Assembly (NCBI GenBank): GCA_045589595.1
Contig: JAZNPK010000041.1
Coordinates: 27,790-91,789 of the forward strand
Length of the DNA: 64,000 nt
Origin: SIG77 sp045589595
Lineage (GTDB): Bacteria; Verrucomicrobiota; Lentisphaeria; Victivallales; UBA1829
Direction: 5' to 3'
How positions within the stretch are numbered: position 1 is the stretch's first letter; every line of letters starts with the position of its first letter. Both the position numbers and the translations under genes were made by a program. Below are positions 25,492 through 35,211 of this stretch, one piece after another. The notes under the pieces are model-generated. The model searched no databases. It had not been told where the DNA came from and saw nothing but the letters and a program-made list of their open reading frames with translations.

Positions 25492-26387
25492 CAGGACTTC
25501 TCCTGCAGTTTCTGCCGGAAAATATCTTTCAATTTTTCGCGGGGCTTACTCAAATGGGATGCCAGATGTTCAAAAGCATAAACCCGGTTTTCCGATACTT
25601 TGTGAAAGGCAGAGCCGAAACCGTGCCACCAGGGACCGAGCAGGAAGTCAAACCCGAATTTTCCGCGGGCGCGATACTGCACTTCCGCCGTTTCATTTCC
25701 GGCAACCGGGTCCACCGTAACGGCAGACCGGATCGCAAACCGGCGTGCATACAGACAGCGGTGATAAAAATTCGTCACATTCGCCCCCTGCATATAAACA
25801 TTCACCATGCCGAAACGGTGCGTTGTGATCGTGTAGTGACGGGCATTTTCAAAAACCATCGTCACTGCCGCCGGATAAGGTTCAAACTTTGTGAAATGAT
25901 AGTCCGCAGGAACGGAAACTTCCAATCCGCAGAGCGCGTAAAACTGGCGTCCGTCCTCCGGCTCATTCAACGTGAATGTTTCCAGCATGGCGGCAACCGT
26001 ATCCGCCAAGTCTTTCGTGTATTTCGGAAATACCCATTCAAACAGAAACATCTTCTTCAGATTGAACGCACTGGCATAGAAGCGTTCTCCCTGACGGGTA
26101 TGCCCCAGAAAGGCTTGTCCGTGACGGGTGAAACGCATTTTCGGTTCTTCCCCCAGATGACGGCGGTGGACTTCTTCCATGATCCGTTCCTGATCCGGAA
26201 CAGCCTTGACTTTACGCCAGGAAAACTGCCCCTGACTGCCGCCTTCAGTGGAAAATGAAAATTGCCCGCCGCGTGCCACATCTTCCAGAATATATCCGGA
26301 AACTTCCCAGTCACGCGGCAGCAGGAAGAAAAAGCCATCCATCGCCATTTTGAAGGCGGGATGGCGGAAATGTCTGGTATCAGCCAT
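25491..26387 (-). CDS. Uncharacterised cytosolic protein of the OPT/ABC operon
   Basis: This 298-residue protein is not recognised. It lacks a signal peptide and membrane segments and is rich in aromatic residues, with two similar-looking halves: PRDWEVSGY ... FSWRKVKA near the front and PADYHFTKFEPYPAAV ... ITTHRFG later. Both read as beta-rich domains. ATG 26387 is chosen because it overlaps the end of the ATPase gene (ATGGCTGA), a coupled arrangement; the longer frame lies within the ATPase. It is followed by the small PqqD-like gene in a one-base overlap. Position suggests a cytosolic partner of the ABC ATPase. Confidence 0.6.
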   Translation of the reverse strand: MADTRHFRHPAFKMAMDGFFFLLPRDWEVSGYILEDVARGGQFSFSTEGGSQGQFSWRKVKAVPDQERIMEEVHRRHLGEEPKMRFTRHGQAFLGHTRQGERFYASAFNLKKMFLFEWVFPKYTKDLADTVAAMLETFTLNEPEDGRQFYALCGLEVSVPADYHFTKFEPYPAAVTMVFENARHYTITTHRFGMVNVYMQGANVTNFYHRCLYARRFAIRSAVTVDPVAGNETAEVQYRARGKFGFDFLLGPWWHGFGSAFHKVSENRVYAFEHLASHLSKPREKLKDIFRQKLQEKS

Positions 26388-27126
26388 GTTCGTCGCGGAT
26401 GGATCCTGTATCGATATCCAGGTCTTCCACATTTTCAATGTGGTCGATCTTACCCTGATCGATCCAGACGATTCGGGATGACGCCGCCAGCATACGGTGG
26501 TCGTGCGTTGCGGAGATCACCGTCACACCGAACTCTTTGGTCATGTTCTTGAAGAGTTCGATAATACCGGCTCCGGTCTTCAGGTCCAGGTTCGCCGTCG
26601 GTTCGTCTGCCAGCAGGATCGTGGGATTGTTCGCCAACGCGCGGGCAATGGCTACACGCTGCTGCTGACCGCCGGAAAGTTCCAGCGGCTTATGCGTCAG
26701 ACGGCCGTGAAGACCCACAAATTCCAGCAGTTCCGCAGCACGCTTTTCCGCCTGTTTCCGGGGAACACCCAGCAGGATCTGGGGGATCGCCGTATTGTCA
26801 AGCGCGGAAAGATGTCCGATCAGATTGTAACTCTGGAACACATAACCGATGTAACTGCAGCGGAAAAACGCCAGTTCCAGCGGAGACAGACTCGGCAGAG
26901 AAACATCTCCGACTTTGATTTCACCCTGCGTCGGGTGGTCAAGCGCACCGATCATATTGAACAGCGTGGATTTACCGGATCCGGAAGGTCCCATGATGGA
27001 AATATATTCCTTCCGGTAAATATCAAGATCGATCCCGCTCAAAGCATGAACGGCTGCATCGCCTTTGCCGAAGGTCTTCCAGACATTTCTGACAACGATA
27101 AAGGGTTCTTTTTTATCAATATCCAT
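26380..27126 (-). CDS. MacB/LolD-type ABC transporter ATP-binding protein
   Basis: The 248-residue ATPase shows Walker A GPSGSGKSTLF, the signature LSGGQQQRVAIARAL and Walker B ILLADEPTANLD, with the D-loop and the switch histidine (ISATHDHRM). These are the features of the MacB/LolD/FtsE branch, which powers mechanotransmission permeases of the FtsX type rather than solute pumps. It follows the second OPT-like gene by 15 bases. The nearest FtsX-type permease is the 1769-residue protein two genes upstream. Confidence 0.92.
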   Translation of the reverse strand: MDIDKKEPFIVVRNVWKTFGKGDAAVHALSGIDLDIYRKEYISIMGPSGSGKSTLFNMIGALDHPTQGEIKVGDVSLPSLSPLELAFFRCSYIGYVFQSYNLIGHLSALDNTAIPQILLGVPRKQAEKRAAELLEFVGLHGRLTHKPLELSGGQQQRVAIARALANNPTILLADEPTANLDLKTGAGIIELFKNMTKEFGVTVISATHDHRMLAASSRIVWIDQGKIDHIENVEDLDIDTGSIRDEHG

Positions 27127-27141
27127 AATGCTTGTATCTCC

Positions 27142-29106
27142 TTAGTATGGCAGGGCACTTGACGATTTTGAAAGGAACACGATACCCACACACAACATGG
27201 AGATCAGACCGCTTCCCACAAAGTAACCGGCAGATACCACAATGATCGACCGTTTCCAGTTTTCACCATATTTTCTGCGGAAAACAAACTGACCGAGCAC
27301 GGCTCCGATAAACTGCGGGATCGCAGAGTGAGGCATGGTCTGATTGAATCCGCGGACGATCCCGTAACAGAGCGTCGTGGGCGCCGAGAAGAAGGCAAAT
27401 GCACCGAAACTGATCATACCCGTGATCGTACCGATGGCAATGTAGGAGAGCCGGAACGCTTCACTGAAGGGCGAGTAATAACCCAGCGTGGAGGAGTAGA
27501 TCAGCGCCGCATTCTTGGCATTGAATTCCCAGATTTCCATGGTGTAGGGATATGCCGCAGACGGAATATCGCCCAGCGTGAAGATGAAACTCGCAAATCC
27601 GATGGATGCCAGCATGATGATGGGATACAGCAGCGCATCCACTTTCCAGATCGACCGGAAACTGGTACCCGTCAGTTCAGCCGTTTTGTAGAACACTGTC
27701 TGAACACCGTAGTTCGCCGTGGGCATCGGGATGAACCACACCGCAAGACCTTCATAACCGGAAAGGATGAAGGAGATTTCACGGATGTACGGCACTTCCA
27801 CCACCTGACCTGCAAGACCTTCCAGTCGCGCAGTCACATAGGAAATCAGCGGCGTATAAACAAACCCGAAGAACAACAGCACGATCATCACGCCCTTGTG
27901 CCAGTCGATCAGCCAACCGGAAACAAGGATATAGGTCGTACAGGTTGTGATATAAGACGTCAGGAACAGCCAGTTCGGGATGTCACCGCGGTCCTTCGGG
28001 ATCTCATTTGCCTTGATCTCTTCCGGCGTGGCGTCCGGTCTTCTGGACGTGCTGCGGATCACACTGATGATACCGATGATCGCGATCGCCAGAGACAGAC
28101 CGATACCGAAACTGAAGTAGAAGTCAACGTTGTTGTTGAACAGGGTTTCAACCGTACTCTGCTGTTCACGCCAGGACGGCAGCAAACGCATGTGGAACAG
28201 GATCGGGTTCAATACAAAGGTAATGATCAGACCGATGAAACTTCCCACCATGGCAAAGAACGGCAGTACCATACCCAGGATCACGTTGCCCAGGTCAAAT
28301 GCGAGCCCCGTGGCAACCGCAGGCAGGATCTTCGCCGTATTCGGGGTCCAGTCCACGAAGGGGATCGGGAAGATCTGGATCGTGTTGGTCAGGAACGCAC
28401 CGGACAGTGTGGGGATCCCCATGTAGAGGAAACCGAATGCCATACCGATGGCACCGCCGATGGAGAAGGAGCGCCAGCGCCAGGAGGAATGTGCCTGTTC
28501 ACCGTTGTCGGAAAAGTCTTCCGCCAGCGTCATCATCCCCTGCGCCTGCATCGGTGCCATGGGGAACGGCAGTTTTTCAACGTCACTGGTCATACGGAAC
28601 AGACCGTAACCCAGCACCGTGGTATCGATTTTCGCCAGAATACCGTGGAAAATGATCAGCAGGATGGGCGGCAGCCATGCCTTCTGGAAGAAGGTGTTGC
28701 GCAATTCACTGATGTTGGAAGGTGCATACCATTCCGGGAAGTGATCAAGCAGACCGAAGGATGTGGCAGCTTCGCTTCGCACCATGAACTGACGGAACAG
28801 CAGGTCCGTATTACCGCTGGCGATCACTGCACCTGCCATATAGAACAGAATGAAGATCTCCGCCTTTTTCAGCGTGGCATTGGCCCGTTTTGCCAATTCA
28901 ATGAACAGGATCACCGTCACCCACTGGGCGGCGGCACCGATACCCACACCGGCGATCAGCTGCATGTAAACAGCACCCGGGATCATAACAAGAGCGATAA
29001 AGATCGCACCGAAGAAGGCGGAAAGTGTAAACCCGTCGTCAAAGTGCGACGGCACCTCCATCAGGTTCTTGTATTCCTGTAACTCTTTGTCTAACTGGTG
29101 TGCCAT
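27142..29106 (-). CDS. Polytopic OPT-like membrane protein (second of two in the operon)
   Basis: The 654-residue protein has about fourteen hydrophobic segments and a short cytosolic N-terminus, with the gene start one base after the preceding stop. Its layout, with repeated long helices and loops such as KLPFPMAPMQAQGMM and FIPMPTANYGVQ, resembles the OPT/DUF6784-DUF6785 group of PVC and other bacteria. OPT proteins carry oligopeptides or metal-siderophore complexes, but the substrate of this branch is not known to me. It is distinct in sequence from the 702-residue OPT-like protein at the head of the operon. Confidence 0.65.
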   Translation of the reverse strand: MAHQLDKELQEYKNLMEVPSHFDDGFTLSAFFGAIFIALVMIPGAVYMQLIAGVGIGAAAQWVTVILFIELAKRANATLKKAEIFILFYMAGAVIASGNTDLLFRQFMVRSEAATSFGLLDHFPEWYAPSNISELRNTFFQKAWLPPILLIIFHGILAKIDTTVLGYGLFRMTSDVEKLPFPMAPMQAQGMMTLAEDFSDNGEQAHSSWRWRSFSIGGAIGMAFGFLYMGIPTLSGAFLTNTIQIFPIPFVDWTPNTAKILPAVATGLAFDLGNVILGMVLPFFAMVGSFIGLIITFVLNPILFHMRLLPSWREQQSTVETLFNNNVDFYFSFGIGLSLAIAIIGIISVIRSTSRRPDATPEEIKANEIPKDRGDIPNWLFLTSYITTCTTYILVSGWLIDWHKGVMIVLLFFGFVYTPLISYVTARLEGLAGQVVEVPYIREISFILSGYEGLAVWFIPMPTANYGVQTVFYKTAELTGTSFRSIWKVDALLYPIIMLASIGFASFIFTLGDIPSAAYPYTMEIWEFNAKNAALIYSSTLGYYSPFSEAFRLSYIAIGTITGMISFGAFAFFSAPTTLCYGIVRGFNQTMPHSAIPQFIGAVLGQFVFRRKYGENWKRSIIVVSAGYFVGSGLISMLCVGIVFLSKSSSALPY

Positions 29107-29107
29107 T

Positions 29108-32100
29108 TTATGCTCTTTCTCCTTCCGCAGCCTCGCCCTTCAGGCTTTCAGCCGCAAGTTGCCGGTAATGCATCACTGTTTCCACCGGCAGCGAACGCCA
29201 CAGGAGGAACTGGTTTCTGATCTCATCCACGAACCGGCGATTCCCCCGCAGCCATGCTCCCATGGAGCCGTCTTTGCGGAGAATGTTCACCGTTACTACA
29301 TCAACACCGTCAATATCAGACGGAGCGGAATACATACTCAGTTCTTCCGCAACACCCAGGTCAAACGGCGCAAGCGTCAAATCGACCGACAGCATATAGC
29401 CGTCCGTCAGTTTGCTGTCGCCATGGGTAATGCGGACATTGGACGCCGCGAAGCTGCCCAGAGAACTGTCTGCATGGTTTGCAAAATGTTCACTGATAAA
29501 GACCAGAATACCGCCGAAGTCAACACGGGACACCGTGAAGGGGAACTGGAAGCTGAGATTGTTTCCATCGGGGGGCGGCATTTTCCATTTCCGCGCCACA
29601 TCCGGACTGGCGGAACGACCCGCTTTGATCGCAGGATAAATCGTGGAGAGAAGCACGATCGCCATCACGATCAGGATCGTATAAACAGTCGTCATGGACG
29701 AGAAGTTCATTTCCGGAGCTTCCAGAACACCGCGTTTCGCCAGTGCGATCAGGATCGCATTGGTCAACTGACTCAACAGATAACCGCCGAGACCGCCGAT
29801 CACAGCATAAACACCGGATTCCGCAAAGAACAGAATACTCACATCCTTCGGGGAAAGCCCCAATGCGCTGAAGGTGAAGATCTCACGTTCGCGGTCCGCA
29901 ATGGAGCCGAGCAGCGAACTGAGAATGATCAGCGCGCCCAGCAGCAGCGGCACGATCAGATTGCTCACGCCGGACGCGGAGAACACCGGCGCCATAAAGT
30001 GACGGTGTACGCCGTTTGCCGTATTGGAGTAAACAATACCGAAGGTGACTTCCGCAATATCCGTGGCATCTTTGATGATGTCGGGGTTTTTACCCTTCTT
30101 CGGATAAAGCACCACAGCATTGATGAAGCCGTTGATCCGGTTGGCTGTTTCGTAATCGGTCAACAGCGAAAGGTCCGGAGAACTCCAGATAAAGTTACTG
30201 GCATCCACATACGCGTTGTTGAAGATCGAGAAAATACCGGTTTCTTCCGCATTGGCAGTGGACTGGAAGTTCGGGGGAACCGCCTTCCCGTTATCAAGAT
30301 AGGTGAACGCATCCAGATCCGCAGCTTTGAAGACACCGTCCAGACGAACCTTCAAATTACGCAGATAGAACACATCGCCGGGCTTGAGATTCAGTTTTTC
30401 AGCCGTCAGGTCGGAAATATACACGCCGGGGAATTTCTCCGTTCCCGCCGGGATCGCTGCCGGTTTCTGCATCAGTTTTGACAGATGGGCAGAATGTTCG
30501 ATCTCTCCAGCCTCAAAACCGACAACCGCTTCCAACTGGAGCGATCGTTCTTCACCATTCGCCGCCGGGTTGTAGATGATATTACTCTGCAACGGATAAG
30601 TCGGCAGCATGTAGAACGGTGAATTGTAACTGGCAGAACGGTAAAACACATCGTAATCATCTTCGTACAGGTCTTTCACCGCCTGACAGATGGGCATCAG
30701 CAGGTCCACATGCTGGGGCAGGAACGATTCAATACGCACTTCACCGGAACCGTCACCCATATACACCGGCCGCACATATTCCGTGGAACCGAAGGATGCA
30801 AAGGAAATAATGGTGAAGGTCAGCAGGATCACCGTCAGGATCGTCAGGAAGGTCTTGACAGGACGGTTTCTCATACTGGACACACCGATCAGGATCGCGG
30901 CAAGCAGCATACTGTTTTCCGTATTCACACGGTGCGCCGATGTATCCATCCCCTGCAGCGCGAGCAGTTCACCCTTGAACCGGTTCATCACGATGTAAAT
31001 CACGATCACACTCATCACAATAATGAAGAATGCAATAAAGATGATCATCGGTGCCTGAGACAGGGCAAATGCCGGATGGGTGAAGTACAGCAGCAGGAAG
31101 GTCGCAATAAAGAATCCGAGGATCCACCCCATCTGCTTGTAGATATTGGTGGAACCGATCAGCAGCCGTTCCAGCGCGAAGGAGAAGGGGATCGTCAGGA
31201 TCAACAGGATCAATACGCTCTGAACAAGGTCATTGATGATGTCGCGCAACGGACGGTACGCACGCACCGCCAGAGTCTGACCAAAGACTTCATGAGCTCT
31301 GGCAAGATTGATGTCGCCGGCGGCAAGAGCAGCTTTCGCATCCAGCTGATGCTGTTCCGCTTTGTCGTGATACCCTTCGATCACACCGTTGAAGATGTTG
31401 CGTTTGTGCAGTTTTTCCAGACGCTGCAGGTTCAGCATAATGGTGTTGTCGATGGCAACACGGCTGACGTTCAGGTTCAGCAGGTCTTCCGGTTTGATGG
31501 AAATACCTTTTCCGATAGGATCTTCCGGAGAACTGCCGAGAATGAAGGTTTCATTGTAGAAGTAAAGTTTCGCCTTCATATCGCGGTCGGCAAATGCATA
31601 ACCTTCACCGGTCGCCACACGGGCATACGTACGGAAGTTTCTGAATTTACCGTCTGTGAATCCGTTGACAAGCTGCAGGCTGCCGCTGAAGTTGGATGTC
31701 AGCGGGGCATACGCATAAATATGAGTACCGCCGTACGCACGGAACAACTTATGGAATTCACCGAGAGCACTGATGTAATTGATTCTGCCGTATTCATCGT
31801 GTCCGAGACCGAAACCATGAAAGTTGAGAACACCTTTGCCCCAACGACCGCCACCGGTCAACAGCGGCATGCTCGTATAACCGATCTGATTGATTTTCCC
31901 CATGGCACTGAGCGAGAAACCGCAGACAGGCGGGATACGGTCGTATTCATTCTGAAGCACAAGCGCCGTTGCAGAGGCAGCAGGACCATCCACTTCCTTG
32001 CCGTCAGCCGACAGGTAAGTGAAGATCTGACCGTGGGGTGCACCGTTCTTGTAGTAGTAGTTGAATGAACTGTCGTACATCTTGGAGTCTTTGATCAGCG

Positions 32101-34417
32101 AGGACATGGAAAATTCCGGCGCTTCTGCGAAAAGCGTCATCAATTCGTCCATGGCAGGGATCAGCCCTTTGAGCTGATAATTGCGTCTGCCGGGAATTTC
32201 ATCGTAATCATAATCGCCCGGCAGGTTCCGGAGCGTAAAGGATGAAAGTTTCAGCGGCAGGGATGCTGCACTGGGCAGATATACCAGCGAAAGCGTATTC
32301 ATCACATCCGGCGTGAATGTGGCAGATTTGAGAGACTCTTCAAAGAAGGGAGTTTTGCTCTTCTGCAGTTTCAGATCCGGAAGTTTCTGGCGGAACTGTT
32401 CAAAGAATTTACTGTAAACAGATACGCTCATCTCTTCCATATAATGGACGCCTTCATAACCGCGTGTGGCAAAGATGAACGGCTCATCATCGGTGGAGAA
32501 GTCGAAATAATAAGAAGCGATCACCGCGTAAGGACGCGTGGCTGTGGCGATTTCCGTCCAGCAGTCTGCCATTTCGATCGCGGTATCCAGTTCCACTTTG
32601 CGGAGTGAAAGATTATGTTTCACCTGATCCACAAATTCGCGGAGCAGCGCTCTGTCCTGCGGTTTCGATACGGACCGCTCATTGATCAGTTTACGCATAT
32701 TGGAAACTTTGACTTTCGCAACATCAAGCTGTTTGCGTTCCGTTTCCAGTTCTTTCTGACGCGCCTGGAGTTCAGCGATCTCTTTCGCATTCGCTTTGGC
32801 ATCTTCTGCAGTCAGTTTTTCCACCCGTTCTTTGTTTTTACGCAGTTCCGAGTTGATGTCCGCGATCCGGTAGTTCATCTTGTTGTAGTTTCTGATGACC
32901 ACATCACGGATCAGGATACGCACCTGATAATGGAGCTGATCTTCCGCGCCTTTCAGCAGTTCGTCATAGGCTTCGATCGCAGCATTGTATTTGTTTTCAA
33001 GTTCTTTGCGGTCCGCATCTTTCAGACCTTCAGCCGCAAGACGGCTTTCAAGCTGCTTCAATTCGGCAGTCAGACCGGCTTTCTTTGCATCGATCTGCGC
33101 CTGTTCATCAGCAGGCGGTGCAGTGGTATAACTTGTATTGAAAATGATCAGCGCAACGATACCGGCAAGAATGATCACACCGCCGATCACACTGCGTTTC
33201 ACACAACTTGCTTTTTCCAGTTCGCGGAAATCACGGAGCATGAATGCAATGACCATCAGACCGGCAACGATCACCAGAGACATGATCAGATTGGTGATCA
33301 TCTTGGTATAATCTTCCGGTGAAAGTTCATTGTCGGCCCGGATCATGGGCGACGGCTGATTCAGGATATCAAGTTTCTTTTCGTTATCCGCCTGTTCTTC
33401 CCGGAAACCATCGGCAAAATCCGTGATCAGCGGTTCCGTAATGGCATTCCGCAGATGCACCGGATAGTAGAAATAACGCAGGGAGTCATAAGCATTGAAA
33501 GCCGATCCGTACAACACCAGGAACACGGAACGGGGCAATTTTTTCCTGGAAAGCGAAACTGCCGTTTCCGCGAACAGCCCCAGGTTGGCATTCTGGCGGT
33601 CGCCTGTAACCATGCCCGGAACACTGCCGAATGTATCAAGACGGGCACCGATAATGATCGCTTCTGGACGGTTCAGGTTGAAGATTTGGGGATTTTCAGG
33701 TTTGATCTCAGCCCAGAGGTTGATACCCTGCACCTGCTCCCATCTGGTATTGACACAGAGATGACCTTTCCGTTCCTTGCCGGGAGTGGCAGAAAGAAGA
33801 TTGTGTTTCTCCGCTTCTTCTTTTGAAATGTAGAAGTAGGGGAAAGACACATTGTACTGACTCTGCAGTTTAGCAACATCCCATTGGCTCGCCACATCGT
33901 TGCCGACAAAAATAACAGCCTTTGCACCTTCCGTGAAGAAGATACGGGGATAATAATTTTCGCCCCAGTCAAGCAGCACGACTTTGCCGTCGATCCTGCC
34001 ATAATTTTTGTAAAGTTCATCTTTCGGGATGTAAACCACCGGTGCGTCCACCGGATGTTCACCCGTGGTGATCAGACCGGCATTGTTGGGCGCAAGCGGA
34101 TGAATGGTAACGTTTTTGCCATCGACCGTAAATTCATTACGCGTGATCTGCGGCACAAGCGTGGGATAGTACTGGCGCTTGACATCGATCCCGTTTTCTT
34201 TGAGGATGGCTTCCATCGTATCGACCGCTTTGTAATATTCCGGAGAACCGGGAACACGGTGCGGAAACGCGGAAAATTCCTTTACCACACGATCATAAAG
34301 CGGGGTTTTTGCAACAGTCGTTTCAGGAGCTGCTGCAGGCTGGGCAGTCTGGGCGGCAAGGGTCATCCCCGCACAGCAGATGATCAGCGGCAGAATGTTT
34401 TTCAATGTTTTCATCAT
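29108..34417 (-). CDS. Giant fusion: degenerate M28-peptidase-like ectodomain, coiled coil and MacB/FtsX-type permease
   Basis: The 1769-residue protein begins with a signal peptide (5-22). Residues about 40-325 have the layout of an M28 aminopeptidase with a PA-like insert (about 125-215). The zinc motif H-x-D is ARLD at 258-261, and the catalytic EE pair is replaced by GSAF at 304-307, so it is probably inactive. Membrane segments follow near 376-394 and 409-427, a Lys/Glu-rich coiled coil at about 436-600 and a long beta-rich ectodomain. Further helices lie near 1070-1150, a MacB-like first helix near 1186, and an FtsX domain at about 1480-1600 with ADREREIFTFSALG. The ATG overlaps the ATPase stop (ATGA). 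I know no named protein with this order. Confidence 0.8.
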   Translation of the reverse strand: MMKTLKNILPLIICCAGMTLAAQTAQPAAAPETTVAKTPLYDRVVKEFSAFPHRVPGSPEYYKAVDTMEAILKENGIDVKRQYYPTLVPQITRNEFTVDGKNVTIHPLAPNNAGLITTGEHPVDAPVVYIPKDELYKNYGRIDGKVVLLDWGENYYPRIFFTEGAKAVIFVGNDVASQWDVAKLQSQYNVSFPYFYISKEEAEKHNLLSATPGKERKGHLCVNTRWEQVQGINLWAEIKPENPQIFNLNRPEAIIIGARLDTFGSVPGMVTGDRQNANLGLFAETAVSLSRKKLPRSVFLVLYGSAFNAYDSLRYFYYPVHLRNAITEPLITDFADGFREEQADNEKKLDILNQPSPMIRADNELSPEDYTKMITNLIMSLVIVAGLMVIAFMLRDFRELEKASCVKRSVIGGVIILAGIVALIIFNTSYTTAPPADEQAQIDAKKAGLTAELKQLESRLAAEGLKDADRKELENKYNAAIEAYDELLKGAEDQLHYQVRILIRDVVIRNYNKMNYRIADINSELRKNKERVEKLTAEDAKANAKEIAELQARQKELETERKQLDVAKVKVSNMRKLINERSVSKPQDRALLREFVDQVKHNLSLRKVELDTAIEMADCWTEIATATRPYAVIASYYFDFSTDDEPFIFATRGYEGVHYMEEMSVSVYSKFFEQFRQKLPDLKLQKSKTPFFEESLKSATFTPDVMNTLSLVYLPSAASLPLKLSSFTLRNLPGDYDYDEIPGRRNYQLKGLIPAMDELMTLFAEAPEFSMSSLIKDSKMYDSSFNYYYKNGAPHGQIFTYLSADGKEVDGPAASATALVLQNEYDRIPPVCGFSLSAMGKINQIGYTSMPLLTGGGRWGKGVLNFHGFGLGHDEYGRINYISALGEFHKLFRAYGGTHIYAYAPLTSNFSGSLQLVNGFTDGKFRNFRTYARVATGEGYAFADRDMKAKLYFYNETFILGSSPEDPIGKGISIKPEDLLNLNVSRVAIDNTIMLNLQRLEKLHKRNIFNGVIEGYHDKAEQHQLDAKAALAAGDINLARAHEVFGQTLAVRAYRPLRDIINDLVQSVLILLILTIPFSFALERLLIGSTNIYKQMGWILGFFIATFLLLYFTHPAFALSQAPMIIFIAFFIIVMSVIVIYIVMNRFKGELLALQGMDTSAHRVNTENSMLLAAILIGVSSMRNRPVKTFLTILTVILLTFTIISFASFGSTEYVRPVYMGDGSGEVRIESFLPQHVDLLMPICQAVKDLYEDDYDVFYRSASYNSPFYMLPTYPLQSNIIYNPAANGEERSLQLEAVVGFEAGEIEHSAHLSKLMQKPAAIPAGTEKFPGVYISDLTAEKLNLKPGDVFYLRNLKVRLDGVFKAADLDAFTYLDNGKAVPPNFQSTANAEETGIFSIFNNAYVDASNFIWSSPDLSLLTDYETANRINGFINAVVLYPKKGKNPDIIKDATDIAEVTFGIVYSNTANGVHRHFMAPVFSASGVSNLIVPLLLGALIILSSLLGSIADREREIFTFSALGLSPKDVSILFFAESGVYAVIGGLGGYLLSQLTNAILIALAKRGVLEAPEMNFSSMTTVYTILIVMAIVLLSTIYPAIKAGRSASPDVARKWKMPPPDGNNLSFQFPFTVSRVDFGGILVFISEHFANHADSSLGSFAASNVRITHGDSKLTDGYMLSVDLTLAPFDLGVAEELSMYSAPSDIDGVDVVTVNILRKDGSMGAWLRGNRRFVDEIRNQFLLWRSLPVETVMHYRQLAAESLKGEAAEGERA

Positions 34418-35193
34418 ACTTTCAATTCCTGTCCGTCTTTTCTTGCGATCTGGGCACGGCGGATATCGACTTCAGCACTCAGTTCGATCCGGTCGATCAA
34501 ACCATCGCTGAGCCACAACATCCGGTCGCTGACCGTCAGCATGTTATGGTCGTGAGTAACACAAACAACGGTCACACCGTCGTTTTTATTCAAATCGTAA
34601 AGAAGATGGTGCACTTCCTTACCGGTCTTGAAGTCAAGGTTGGCTGTCGGTTCGTCACAGAGGATCAGAGACGGATCGTTCGCCAATGCGCGGGCAATGG
34701 CAACACGCTGCTGCTGACCGCCGGACATTTCTTTCGGACGGTGATTCCAGCGGGAACCCAGTCCCACACGTTCCAGAAGACGCATCCCTTTCTTACGGGC
34801 ATCTTCCGGACTCTTGCCTGCAAAAATCATGGGCAGAGTCACATTTTCAAGAGCGGTCATCACCTGATTCAGGTTGAACTGCTGGAACACATAACTGATT
34901 TTACGGCAGCGGAGAAACGCCAGTTCAGAGGCTTTCAGCTGCGCCATATCAACTTCGTCAATGAAGATTCTCCCGGCAGTCGGTGTATCCAACGCACCGA
35001 TCATATTGAACAGTGTGGATTTACCCGAACCGGAGGGTCCCATGATACAGATGTATTCCCCGCGGTAGATCTCCAGAGAGATGTTCCGCAGAGCATGTGT
35101 GATCTCCGCGCCGCGTTGATACGTTTTTTCGATGTGGTGCACCCGCACCAGCACTTCCTTGCCTTTGGCATATTCTACAGGATCGTATGGCAT
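34414..35193 (-). CDS. MacB/LolD-type ABC transporter ATP-binding protein
   Basis: The 259-residue ATPase has Walker A GPSGSGKSTLF, signature MSGGQQQRVAIARAL, Walker B LILCDEPTANLD and the switch histidine in VTHDHNM. It is related to the ATPase at 26380 but clearly different from it. It lies 18 bases after the FtsX-type permease gene and overlaps the start of the 1769-residue protein. It can therefore serve either permease, and the pair of permeases may form one heterodimer driven by this subunit, as in LolCDE. Confidence 0.92.
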   Translation of the reverse strand: MPYDPVEYAKGKEVLVRVHHIEKTYQRGAEITHALRNISLEIYRGEYICIMGPSGSGKSTLFNMIGALDTPTAGRIFIDEVDMAQLKASELAFLRCRKISYVFQQFNLNQVMTALENVTLPMIFAGKSPEDARKKGMRLLERVGLGSRWNHRPKEMSGGQQQRVAIARALANDPSLILCDEPTANLDFKTGKEVHHLLYDLNKNDGVTVVCVTHDHNMLTVSDRMLWLSDGLIDRIELSAEVDIRRAQIARKDGQELKV

Positions 35194-35211
35194 GATATTG
35201 TCCTCTCTGTA

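Noticed and set aside
27328..29082. 584-codon plus-strand open frame
   Set aside because: It is antisense to the second OPT-like membrane protein; highly polar, low-complexity product without motifs.
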